Part shown: positions 36,866 through 45,558 of the stretch, one piece after another
Layout: every line of letters begins with the position of its first letter
Position numbering within the stretch: position 1 is the first letter of the stretch
From: Pseudomonadota bacterium
Lineage (GTDB): Bacteria; Pseudomonadota; Gammaproteobacteria; Steroidobacterales; GCA-2729495
Direction: 5' to 3'
Assembly (NCBI GenBank): GCA_963204745.1
Contig: CAUJHF010000067.1
Location: 94,340 to 158,339 of the forward strand
Length of the DNA: 64,000 nt
Notes under the pieces: model-generated
What the model saw: the letters and a program-made list of their open reading frames with translations, nothing else
Told to the model about the DNA's origin: nothing
Database searches by the model: none
Made by a program: the position numbers and the translations under genes

Positions 36866-39800
36866 ATGCCGTACATCGCCGCGAGCTTCTGCCCCGCAGG
36901 TCAGCGCACCGCGTTGATCCGGACATCAATTGCATCGGGACTGCTGGTTGCCGCTCTGCTGAGCCAGATGGCCTCTCAGGTGGCAAGTGCCGCAGCGGTC
37001 GGCCGGATCGCAGCTGAATTCGGTGTCGACCCGGCCGGGGCAGCAACCTGGTCGGTACCGATCAGCGTAACTGCAGGTCGCGGCGGACTGCGGCCCTCGG
37101 TCAGTCTGCGTTACAACAGTCACGGTGCTGATGGCCTGGCCGGTGTCGGTCTGACACTCGCCGGGCTGTCGAAGATCAGCCGTTGTGCACAGACCATCGC
37201 CGTCGATGGCCGGATGCAGGGTGTGCGCTTCGGCAACGGCGACCGCTACTGCCTCGACGGCCAGCCTTTGGTGTTGTTGTCCGGTGTCTATGGCGCTGAA
37301 GGCGCCGAGTATCGTACGGAGATCAACAACCTGCAGCGCGTGGTGTCCCATGGCCAGCAAGGCAGCGGTCCCGCCTGGTTCGAGGTGCAGCATCCAGACG
37401 GGCTGACCTGGCGCTACGGCAACGATGCGGATTCGCGCATCGAGGCAGCGGGGTTGAGCAGTGAAGTCCGTGAGTGGGCCATCACCCAGGTCAGTGACAA
37501 GTTCGGCAACCAGATGCTGTATAGCTGGAACGACGATCAGGCGACCGGCGAAGCGCTGCCTGCCGCGATTCGCTGGACCGCTGATTCAAGCGGTGCCGGC
37601 GCAAGATTCCGTCTTGTTTTCCTGTATGAGTCGCGCCCCGCCATGCAGCAGCGTGCGGGCTACACCTGGGGCTCGCGCTGGCAGCGCTCGAAGCGGCTGC
37701 AGGCCATCCGCTATGAGTTCGATGCCGGCACTGGCTTCGCCCTCGTGCACAGCTGGACACTGAACTATGCGGCGCCGACTGGCAGCCAGCCCGGTCAGCT
37801 GATCAGCCTCCGTCAGTGCGGTCCGACAGAGTGCCTGCCGGACACGGTTCTGGGCTGGCAGAACAGCCAACTGAGCTACCAGCCGGATGCGGCGGGCGCT
37901 ACGGATCCGCTGGCCGGCGAGGCACTGTTTGCCGACCATGACGGCGACGGTGACATGGATCTCCATGTGCCCGTGGTGGTCGGCAGCAGTCGCCTGTGGC
38001 GTGTGCGGCTGGCCAGCGGCGCAGTTAACAACCCCTATGTCGGTACACCGATCGATACGGCGGTGCCCGCCGACGGTCCAACCTATCTGCTTGAATACGA
38101 CGGCGATGGCCGGCGCGACCTGGTTACGGCCGGGCCTTCGGGCTCACCTTACTGGTTTGTCTATCGCTCGACAGGGGCTGGCTTTGCAGCCGGCGGCAAC
38201 ACCGGCTTGTCTACAGCCGTGGCGCCCACGCTGCTGGTGCTGGACATTGATGGCGACGGGCTCAACGAACTGGGCTATTTCAAGGACAACGCACTCTACT
38301 ACCGGCCGAACACCGGGTCCGGCTTTGCGTCGGAGCGAGCGACCGGCGTGGTCCAGTCTTCCGGATCCGGGCTGGCGCCGCTCAGTACCGCAAACGTTGA
38401 TGCGAATGTCGATTTCGACGGCGATGGCCGGCACGATCTGCTGGTCACCCGCAAGCCGCTATCGCGGTTGATGAACGGCGTTGTGCAGGTTTATCTTTCC
38501 AGCGGTGCTGATTTTCAGTGGATGGGATCTGACTTCGAGCGGCCCATTTCAAGCACCGAAGAATGTTTTGCGCTCGACCTGAATGGCGATGGCCTCACGG
38601 ACAATGCATGTCGTGATGCCTGGCAGCGCTGGCGACTCCAACTCAGCAAGGGCAATGCATGGTCTGAGCGAGAGTTGGTCGACGTGTCGTCGATTGCCAA
38701 TGGCGGCATACGCATTGCCGACATCGACGGGGATGGTCGTGATGACCTCATCTGTCAGCTGGACGCAACGACCTGGCGTGCGCATCTGGCCAATGGCGGT
38801 CCAGCGGCGCCATCGCTCAGCAACAGCGATCCGGCCCGTTTCATCGATCTTGATTCCGGTATCACCAACTCATCAAATCCGGTCCAGCTTGTGCTTGCAG
38901 ATGCAGACGCTGACGGGCAGACAGATCTGGTGTTCAGTGAGGCCAATGGCCGCTGGCATGTGCGCAAAAAAGCAGGTCCGCGATCCGGGCTGCTGGTTTC
39001 GGTTACCGATGGTCTGGGCAACACATGGCGACCGGAGTATGCCCCGCTGACAGGATTTGCCGGCTATAGCTACAGCGGTACCGATCAGCCTGGCCAGCAT
39101 CTGATGCGCGGTGGCGCGCTGCATGTGGTCAGTAAATACACGGCCAATGACGGCGCCGGCGGCGAGTACACGATGAGTTACGCCTACGTTAACGGTCGGC
39201 TCGATCACCTCGGCCGGGGGTTCCTCGGTTTTGCAAAAGGTCGTGCAACCGATTCACGCTATACGGCCTTGCACGGCGTCGCCGTGTATACGGAAACGGT
39301 GTATCGCCAGGACTTTCCGTACATCGGCTTGCCGGACCTGGTGACGACCATGCGCAGCGACGGGCGCAAGATCAGTGTCCTCGATCCGGGCTGGGCGGTG
39401 AACACGCGTGCCGCAGCGGCCAGCGATGCGGCCGCTGATTACCATCTGGTCCTCATGGCAACGGAGGTCGGTGAAGACTACGAGACCGATCCGGATGGCG
39501 GGACACTCGGTCAGTTGCTGCGGACCCGAACGACGATCCGGACCTTCAACACCAACCACGGTGTGCCGGTGACGGAAACGGTAATGGTCAGCTCGCCGGC
39601 AAGCCAGGCGCTGCTGACCACGATAACCGCCACGACACTCGACGATTCTCTGCGCACCAGTCAGTACTGTCTGGGCCTGCCGAGCGTGGTGCGTGTGACC
39701 AGGGACAACTCACAGACAGCTGCCCTGAGGCGCACCACGCGCTATATCTGGTCGGCAGACACCTGCCGCAAGGAGATGGAAGCCTCCGGTGAACCCGCGC

Positions 39801-42800
39801 CGATGGCAGAGCGACTGCTGACCATGCAGATCTGGAACGAAAGAGGTCAGCTCGCCGAAGTCACCCGTACCGCGGCGGATTTCTCGCTGCCTGAGCGCAA
39901 GACGCTCTACACCTACGACGCCTGGGGCGATCGCCCGGTGACTGAAACCGCAGTGATCAACGGCCAGGCGAATCCGGTAATCAGCCGGGTCTGGCGTTAT
40001 GGCCTCGATCTGCTGTCCAGCGAAACCAGCCCGCGGGGGTTGGTCACGAGCTGGCTATGGGATGATTTCGGTCGCATGAAACAGGAGACCCGTGCCGACG
40101 GCCCGGGGATCACGGTGCAGTATCTGCCCTGTGCCGGAGCCTGTTTTGCATCCCGTGGCGCGTACCAGGTCCGCTCGACCCGCGGTGACGGCTTCTGGTC
40201 TGCCAGCATCAACGATGTCTGGGGCCGCGCGGTGGGCAGTGAATTCCCGCTCACCGGTGGCCAGACCAGCCGTCAGCTCACCGAATACGATGCACTCGGC
40301 CGGGTACGGCAGCAGACCGTGCCCTATATCAACGGCGAGTCCCAATACCAGGTGGACTACCGCTACGACATCGCCGGCCGCAAGAAAAGCGAAGACCGGC
40401 CGGTGGATGAGTCCGGCAGCGCTGTCGCCAGCACACGCTGGACCTACAGTCTGCTGACACAGACGGTGCGCGATGCTGAAAACCGGGTCACCGCGCAGAC
40501 TTATGATGCCGAAGGCCGGTTGATCGCAATCACTTCGCCTGCCGGCGGCACCACTTCCTATGCCTATACGCCGTTCGGCGAGATCAGCACGCTCAGCGAT
40601 GCCAACGGCAATGTCACGACGCTGAACTACGACGAGCGTGGCCTGCAGACCAGCGTGGAGTCAGCTGACACCGGTCGACGCCGCTCGACCTGGAATGCCT
40701 TCGGCGAACTCGTCAGTCAGACCGATGCGCTCTCGCCGGCCAATACCATCAGCTTCAGCTACGATCAGCTCGGCCGGTTGATCAGACGCAACGATCCCGA
40801 TCAGGGGCCGACCACCTGGACTTTCAATACGGTGAACGGGCCCTTGCTCGGCCTTCCGCAGCGGGTGACAGCACCGCTCGGAAACACCGCTGCCGGTTTT
40901 GTCGAGCAGTATGGCTACGATGCGATCGGGCGCCGGACGTCGGTATCGACGACCATCGACGGTACCAGCTATGTAACCGGCTATGGCTGGGATGCACTCT
41001 CCCGGGTGGCCAGCATGAGCTATCCGCAAACTGTCGACGGTGCGCAGGTGTCTCTGGCCTATCACTACGACAGCACCGGCAATCTCGATGTGGTCGAACA
41101 GGATATCGGTGGTGGCGGTTCGTTCTGGATGCGCGTCTATGATCTGCAGGCGATGGATGCGGTCGGTCGCCGGCGGCATGTCAGGCTCGGCAGCTACAGC
41201 CAGATTGACGAACAGCATGTCTATGACCGGGCGAGTACCCGCCTGCGCGAGATCAGGACCGGTCCTGGACTCGGCGCTGAACGGCAGAACTACAGCTATG
41301 CCTGGGACAAGGTGGGCAATCTGCTGCAACGTCAGGATCTGCGCCAGGGCATCAGCGAAGAGTTCAGCTACGACGAGCAGAACCGTCTGACCAGCGCACG
41401 GCGCAACGGCGTGCAGAGCCTGGCGCTCGGCTACGATCCGGCCGGCCGCATCCACAGCAAGTCTGATGCCGGCACCTACAGCTATGCCGCCGCCCACCCC
41501 GGTGGCGTGGTCGCGGTTTCCGGCGGGCCCGCCGGCAGTCTCAGCTTCGGCTACGACGCCAACGGCAACATGACGAGCCGCAACGGCAAGATGCTCAGCT
41601 GGACGGCCGCGCAGCTGCCGAAGCGCATCAGCTATGGAGCTTCCGACTATGCCGAGTTCGATTACGGGCCCGACCGTCAGCGTATCCGGCAGGTTGCCCG
41701 TACCGGAGGCTCGACCGTGACGACGTGGTACATCGGGCCGCACTTCGAGGTGCAGGCGAGCGGTGGAAACCGCCGTTACCAGTCCAATATCCTGGTGAAT
41801 GGCGAAGCAATCCTGTCCCAGGTGGAGCAGTCGAATCCGCTGACCTTCGATGCCTACTTCATTCACCGCGATCATCAGGGCAGCGTGGATGCACTGAGCC
41901 GCTTCGTCGGCACCGGCCCGCAGCAGATCGCGCCGCGCTTCGATGTGTTCGGCAAGCGGCGCAATGCCGACTGGACGGCTGATCCGGCCGGCGCGCGCTA
42001 TGCGGACGCCCAGTTCACCCGCCGCGGCTATACCGGGCACGAACACCTGGACAACGTCCGGCTGATCCACATGAACGGGCGTCTGCAGGATCCGCTGCTC
42101 GGTGTGATGCTCACTCCCGACCCGGTACTCGGCGTGCTCAGCAATCCACAAACCCTGAGCCGTTACGCCTATGTGACCAATAACCCTGCATCCCTCAGTG
42201 ATCCGGGCGGATTCCTGTTCGGACGCATCGGCAAGTTCTTCAAGCGGGCGATCCGCGGCTTCGGCAGTCTGATGCGACGTACGGTGCGCAACTACGGGCG
42301 GGAGATCGTTGCGGCCGTAGCTGCGTACTACACGGCGGGTGCGGTCAGCGAAGCCTATCTGGCCGCAACACCCACCGCGAGCCTGGCTGCGGGCGATACA
42401 CTTGGCGCAGTGGCTGGCGGGGCAGTGGCCGGAGGCGTGTCCACAGGCGATGTGCGTGGCGTGGTCGTGGGTGCTGCCGGTGGCGCAGCCTTTGGCGCAA
42501 TGGGTGCCGCCTGGGGCGAAACCTGGAATGCCGAACGCGTACTTCTTTCTGGCACGGCGGGTGGTGTGCTGGCTGAAGCGGGTGGCGGCGAGTTCCGCCA
42601 GGGTTTCATGTTTGCCGGCGGTGCTGCGACATTTTCCTGGGGCTATCAGGAGATCGTCAACTATGGTGTGACCTGGGACTCGGGTGGCGCGGCGCAGATA
42701 AAGAATCGCTATACGATGCCGCGCTCAGGGGTAAATAACTTCGGTGGAGCAGCTCGTGTCATTGATCCAAATTCGTTCTGGAATGAAGGCGGCTCTCTCA

Positions 42801-43012
42801 GTCGCCTGATGAACCGGATCCCCGGCATGAATGCCATCGCCGGAATGCATGATGTCTTCCAGGTACGGCTCGATCAGTTCGGCGGCAACCACTTTGGTCC
42901 GATTTTGCGCACTGGCCTGAACATCCCCGGCATGCCGGTTGCGGCGGCACTCACCTACCCGGCGCTGCTGCAGGGCGTGCCTGCTGTGATGATGGCCACG
43001 GATGAGGATTGA
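36866..43012 (+). CDS. Secreted SpvB/VCBS/RHS-repeat protein (polymorphic toxin-like)
   Basis: The 2048-residue protein starts with a long signal peptide (about 1-43). An SpvB/TcB-type N-terminus follows (WSVPISVTAGRGGLRPSVSL). Next come at least seven VCBS/FG-GAP calcium loops (e.g. DHDGDGDMDL, DIDGDGLNEL, DIDGDGRDDL; about 350-680) and a TcdB-middle-like section. Many YD repeats follow (about 1010-1690) and an RHS core end (RLQDPLLGVMLTPDP, SRYAYVTNNPASLSDPGG, about 1735-1780). The last about 270 residues form a tip with a Gly/Ala-rich hydrophobic stretch and GMHDVF. RHS shells encapsulate C-terminal toxins in TcB/C and Rhs systems; toxicity here is inferred. No vgrG, PAAR or TcA gene is adjacent. 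Confidence 0.9.
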   Translation: MPYIAASFCPAGQRTALIRTSIASGLLVAALLSQMASQVASAAAVGRIAAEFGVDPAGAATWSVPISVTAGRGGLRPSVSLRYNSHGADGLAGVGLTLAGLSKISRCAQTIAVDGRMQGVRFGNGDRYCLDGQPLVLLSGVYGAEGAEYRTEINNLQRVVSHGQQGSGPAWFEVQHPDGLTWRYGNDADSRIEAAGLSSEVREWAITQVSDKFGNQMLYSWNDDQATGEALPAAIRWTADSSGAGARFRLVFLYESRPAMQQRAGYTWGSRWQRSKRLQAIRYEFDAGTGFALVHSWTLNYAAPTGSQPGQLISLRQCGPTECLPDTVLGWQNSQLSYQPDAAGATDPLAGEALFADHDGDGDMDLHVPVVVGSSRLWRVRLASGAVNNPYVGTPIDTAVPADGPTYLLEYDGDGRRDLVTAGPSGSPYWFVYRSTGAGFAAGGNTGLSTAVAPTLLVLDIDGDGLNELGYFKDNALYYRPNTGSGFASERATGVVQSSGSGLAPLSTANVDANVDFDGDGRHDLLVTRKPLSRLMNGVVQVYLSSGADFQWMGSDFERPISSTEECFALDLNGDGLTDNACRDAWQRWRLQLSKGNAWSERELVDVSSIANGGIRIADIDGDGRDDLICQLDATTWRAHLANGGPAAPSLSNSDPARFIDLDSGITNSSNPVQLVLADADADGQTDLVFSEANGRWHVRKKAGPRSGLLVSVTDGLGNTWRPEYAPLTGFAGYSYSGTDQPGQHLMRGGALHVVSKYTANDGAGGEYTMSYAYVNGRLDHLGRGFLGFAKGRATDSRYTALHGVAVYTETVYRQDFPYIGLPDLVTTMRSDGRKISVLDPGWAVNTRAAAASDAAADYHLVLMATEVGEDYETDPDGGTLGQLLRTRTTIRTFNTNHGVPVTETVMVSSPASQALLTTITATTLDDSLRTSQYCLGLPSVVRVTRDNSQTAALRRTTRYIWSADTCRKEMEASGEPAPMAERLLTMQIWNERGQLAEVTRTAADFSLPERKTLYTYDAWGDRPVTETAVINGQANPVISRVWRYGLDLLSSETSPRGLVTSWLWDDFGRMKQETRADGPGITVQYLPCAGACFASRGAYQVRSTRGDGFWSASINDVWGRAVGSEFPLTGGQTSRQLTEYDALGRVRQQTVPYINGESQYQVDYRYDIAGRKKSEDRPVDESGSAVASTRWTYSLLTQTVRDAENRVTAQTYDAEGRLIAITSPAGGTTSYAYTPFGEISTLSDANGNVTTLNYDERGLQTSVESADTGRRRSTWNAFGELVSQTDALSPANTISFSYDQLGRLIRRNDPDQGPTTWTFNTVNGPLLGLPQRVTAPLGNTAAGFVEQYGYDAIGRRTSVSTTIDGTSYVTGYGWDALSRVASMSYPQTVDGAQVSLAYHYDSTGNLDVVEQDIGGGGSFWMRVYDLQAMDAVGRRRHVRLGSYSQIDEQHVYDRASTRLREIRTGPGLGAERQNYSYAWDKVGNLLQRQDLRQGISEEFSYDEQNRLTSARRNGVQSLALGYDPAGRIHSKSDAGTYSYAAAHPGGVVAVSGGPAGSLSFGYDANGNMTSRNGKMLSWTAAQLPKRISYGASDYAEFDYGPDRQRIRQVARTGGSTVTTWYIGPHFEVQASGGNRRYQSNILVNGEAILSQVEQSNPLTFDAYFIHRDHQGSVDALSRFVGTGPQQIAPRFDVFGKRRNADWTADPAGARYADAQFTRRGYTGHEHLDNVRLIHMNGRLQDPLLGVMLTPDPVLGVLSNPQTLSRYAYVTNNPASLSDPGGFLFGRIGKFFKRAIRGFGSLMRRTVRNYGREIVAAVAAYYTAGAVSEAYLAATPTASLAAGDTLGAVAGGAVAGGVSTGDVRGVVVGAAGGAAFGAMGAAWGETWNAERVLLSGTAGGVLAEAGGGEFRQGFMFAGGAATFSWGYQEIVNYGVTWDSGGAAQIKNRYTMPRSGVNNFGGAARVIDPNSFWNEGGSLSRLMNRIPGMNAIAGMHDVFQVRLDQFGGNHFGPILRTGLNIPGMPVAAALTYPALLQGVPAVMMATDED

Positions 43013-43025
43013 GGGAGGCTTGCGC

Positions 43026-43343
43026 ATGTGCAAACTGAAGTTGCTTGTGCTGCCGGCATTGCTGTGCGCCCTGATGGCCGGCTGCAATTCACAGATTCCC
43101 CGGCTGCGTGAGTGGGCCGACCAGGGAATCGGCCGGCCGGTTGCGGAGCAGGAGCGCCTGGATAGCGAACCGCAAAGCTACGGTTCCCGGGTCGGGTGGA
43201 AGAGCAAAACCTATGATCTGCCCAACGGCAACTGGGTCTATGTGAGTCCTGACCGGAAAGACTGCGAGGTGCATTTCGAAGTCGACAAGGGCGGCATCAT
43301 CGTCGGCTACCAACTGGTCGGCGAAGGCTGCCGCTACCAGTAA
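43026..43343 (+). CDS. Small lipoprotein downstream of the RHS gene
   Basis: The 105-residue protein has a lipobox ALMAGC (Cys20) and a short, compact domain ending in a beta-rich section (NWVYVSPDRKDCEVHFEVDKGG, with VGYQLVGEGC). Two C-terminal Cys may form a disulfide. The ATG at 43026 has a GGGAGG ribosome binding site 13 bases after the RHS stop, indicating co-transcription. It could be an immunity or export partner of the RHS protein, but this rests on position only. No family was recognised. Confidence 0.75.
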   Translation: MCKLKLLVLPALLCALMAGCNSQIPRLREWADQGIGRPVAEQERLDSEPQSYGSRVGWKSKTYDLPNGNWVYVSPDRKDCEVHFEVDKGGIIVGYQLVGEGCRYQ

Positions 43344-43409
43344 GCCCATGCGCCGCCCCTCCGCCAGCTTCCGGCTGCGGCCTGCGGTTTCCGCCGGTAC
43401 ACTGGGAGT

Positions 43410-44867
43410 ATGGAAGCTTCAACCCTCACTGCAATACTGCTGGCGCTGCCGGCCCTCGTGCTGGGCGGGCTGGCCGGTGCATGGCTTGTCAGCCGGTCGG
43501 CAAAGCGCCGGCTCGATGATGTGCAGGCCCTCACCGCTTCGCAGATCGAAGCTGCCCGGGCCGCGCCCGAGGAGAAAGTCCGCGGTCTGGAAGCGCAGCT
43601 TGCCGAGTTGCGCAGCCAGCAGGCACAGGCGCTGGAAACCGCCCGTGAACTGGCTCAGGCGGACAGCGAGAAAGCTGTACGGATCGGCGAACTGCAGACG
43701 CGGCTGACGGATGCCGCCCGGGCGCAGGCCGAGAACGAGGCGCGTCTCAAGGCGCTCGTTGAAGAGACCGAGAAACGCTTCACGGCCGCCTTCGAAGCAC
43801 TGGCCGGCAAGATCCTCGACGAGAAAACCACCAAGTTCACCGAGACCAACCACAGCAAGCTGGACGAACTGCTGAAGCCTTTCCGCGAACGACTCAAGGA
43901 ATTCCAGGACAAGATCGAGGCTACGCACATCACCGAGGTGGGCGAGCGCCGTTCGCTCAAGGATGAGCTGAAGCGGCTCATGGACCTCAACCAGCAGGTC
44001 AGCCAGGACACAAAGAACCTGACCACTGCACTCAAGGGCGAGGCCAAGACCCAGGGGGCCTGGGGCGAGTTCATCCTGGAGCGTGCGCTGGAGCTGTCTG
44101 GCCTCGTCAAAGGTCGCGAATACGAGGTACAGGACAGCCGCCGGAATGAAGCCGGCGACCGGCAGCAGCCGGACGTGGTGATCCGCCTGCCGGAAGACCG
44201 GCGCATTGTCGTGGACTCGAAAGTGTCGCTGGTCGGCTTCGAGCGCTATGCCAGCGCGGACAACGATGCTGATCGCGCGGCCGCGCTGGACAGCCATCTG
44301 CTCTCGGTGCGCACGCACATCAAGACCCTGAGCGAGAAGAACTACCCGGCGCTTTACGGTTTCGAGTCGCTGGACTTCACCCTGCTGTTCATTCCGGTGG
44401 AGCCGGCATTTCTCGTTGCGGTGCAGGCCGATCAGGATCTGTATGCGATGGCCTGGAAGAAGAACATCGTGCTGGTCAGCCCGACCACGCTGCTGGCGAC
44501 GCTGCGGGTGGTCGAAAGTGTCTGGCGCATAGAGCGCCAGAACCGCAACGTCATGAAGATTGCCGACCAGGCCGGCCGGATGTATGACACTTTCGTGGCC
44601 TTTGTCGGCGAACTGGAGAAAGTCAGCAGCAACCTGCAGACCGCCGGCACCATGCTGGATAAAGCCATCAAGAGGCTGCACACAGGCAAGGGCAACCTCG
44701 TCAAGCGGGCGCTCGACATCAAGACCCTCGGTGCGAAAACCAGCAAAGAACTGCCGGTTGCGCTCGTCGAGCTGACGGATGATGAAGACGACGAACCGGT
44801 CGGGCTGCCGGATACCGGGTTTGCCGACGCACCCGATGACTTGCCCGAACACCTCCCAGACGCCTGA
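43410..44867 (+). CDS. rmuC: DNA recombination protein RmuC
   Basis: The 485-residue protein has an N-terminal membrane helix (about residues 5-25) and a long coiled coil (about 35-120). The RmuC domain follows, with TQGAWGEFILERALELSGL, PDVVIRLPEDRRIVVDSKVS and AFLVAVQADQDLYAMAWKKN. Part of the domain resembles a restriction-endonuclease-like fold (DSK). RmuC limits inversions at short repeats. The acidic C-terminal tail is low-complexity. Confidence 0.93.
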   Translation: MEASTLTAILLALPALVLGGLAGAWLVSRSAKRRLDDVQALTASQIEAARAAPEEKVRGLEAQLAELRSQQAQALETARELAQADSEKAVRIGELQTRLTDAARAQAENEARLKALVEETEKRFTAAFEALAGKILDEKTTKFTETNHSKLDELLKPFRERLKEFQDKIEATHITEVGERRSLKDELKRLMDLNQQVSQDTKNLTTALKGEAKTQGAWGEFILERALELSGLVKGREYEVQDSRRNEAGDRQQPDVVIRLPEDRRIVVDSKVSLVGFERYASADNDADRAAALDSHLLSVRTHIKTLSEKNYPALYGFESLDFTLLFIPVEPAFLVAVQADQDLYAMAWKKNIVLVSPTTLLATLRVVESVWRIERQNRNVMKIADQAGRMYDTFVAFVGELEKVSSNLQTAGTMLDKAIKRLHTGKGNLVKRALDIKTLGAKTSKELPVALVELTDDEDDEPVGLPDTGFADAPDDLPEHLPDA

Positions 44868-44873
44868 TTCCCG

Positions 44874-45557
44874 ATGGCCGACCTTGCGCTAGCCGTCAGC
44901 CAGCTTTCCCGGCGCTACGACAACCGGCAGATTCTCGATGGCCTTGATCTGTCAGTCGCGCCGGGCGAGCTCGTCGCCATCGTCGGCGAGTCGGGATCCG
45001 GCAAGTCCACGCTGCTCAACCTGATTGCCGGACTCGACCAGCCTGACGCGGGGCGGGTCATGATCGGCGGGCAGGACCTGGCCACGCTCGATGACGATGC
45101 TTGCACGCGCCTGCGTCGTGCGCGGCTCGGTTTCGTGTTCCAGTCCTTTCATATCCTGCCGCATCTGCGTATCGGCCAGAACATCGAGCTGCCGCTGGTC
45201 CTGCTTGGCGTAGCCGCCGGCGAGCGCCAGCAGCGCGTCGCTGAACTGCTCGGTGCAGTGGGCCTGGCCGATCGCGCCGGCAGCCTGCCGCGCGAACTCT
45301 CCGGCGGCGAGCTGCAGCGCGTGGCGGTAGCCCGCGCACTCGTACACCGGCCGCTGCTGATTCTGGCTGACGAGCCCACCGGCAATCTCGACGCTGAAAC
45401 CGCGGCGACGCTGATGACGCTGCTGGCCACGCAGATCCGCGAGCGCGGCGCGGCCGGCGTGCTCGTCACGCACTCGGCGGCGGCCGCGGCGCTTGCTGAC
45501 CGCGTGCTGCTGCTCAGTCAGGGCCGCCTGCATCCGCAAAGCCCGGCCGCTCACTGA
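44874..45557 (+). CDS. ABC transporter ATP-binding protein (LolD/MacB type)
   Basis: The 227-residue ATPase has Walker [13 protein letters not shown], the Q-loop [11 protein letters not shown], the signature [15 protein letters not shown], Walker [14 protein letters not shown] and the H-loop LVTHS. It belongs to the type VII ABC (FtsX-linked) class. It is followed one base after its stop by the large permease gene, and they surely form one transporter. It lies six bases after rmuC. Confidence 0.93.
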   Translation: MADLALAVSQLSRRYDNRQILDGLDLSVAPGELVAIVGESGSGKSTLLNLIAGLDQPDAGRVMIGGQDLATLDDDACTRLRRARLGFVFQSFHILPHLRIGQNIELPLVLLGVAAGERQQRVAELLGAVGLADRAGSLPRELSGGELQRVAVARALVHRPLLILADEPTGNLDAETAATLMTLLATQIRERGAAGVLVTHSAAAAALADRVLLLSQGRLHPQSPAAH

Positions 45558-45558
45558 C

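Noticed and set aside
40661..42151. 496-residue open frame antisense to the RHS gene
   Set aside because: The repetitive YD-repeat codons generate a long complementary frame. It has no family signature or ribosome binding site.
43419..44852. 477-residue open frame antisense to rmuC
   Set aside because: It mirrors the rmuC coiled coil and nuclease domain codons. The sense gene is well supported.
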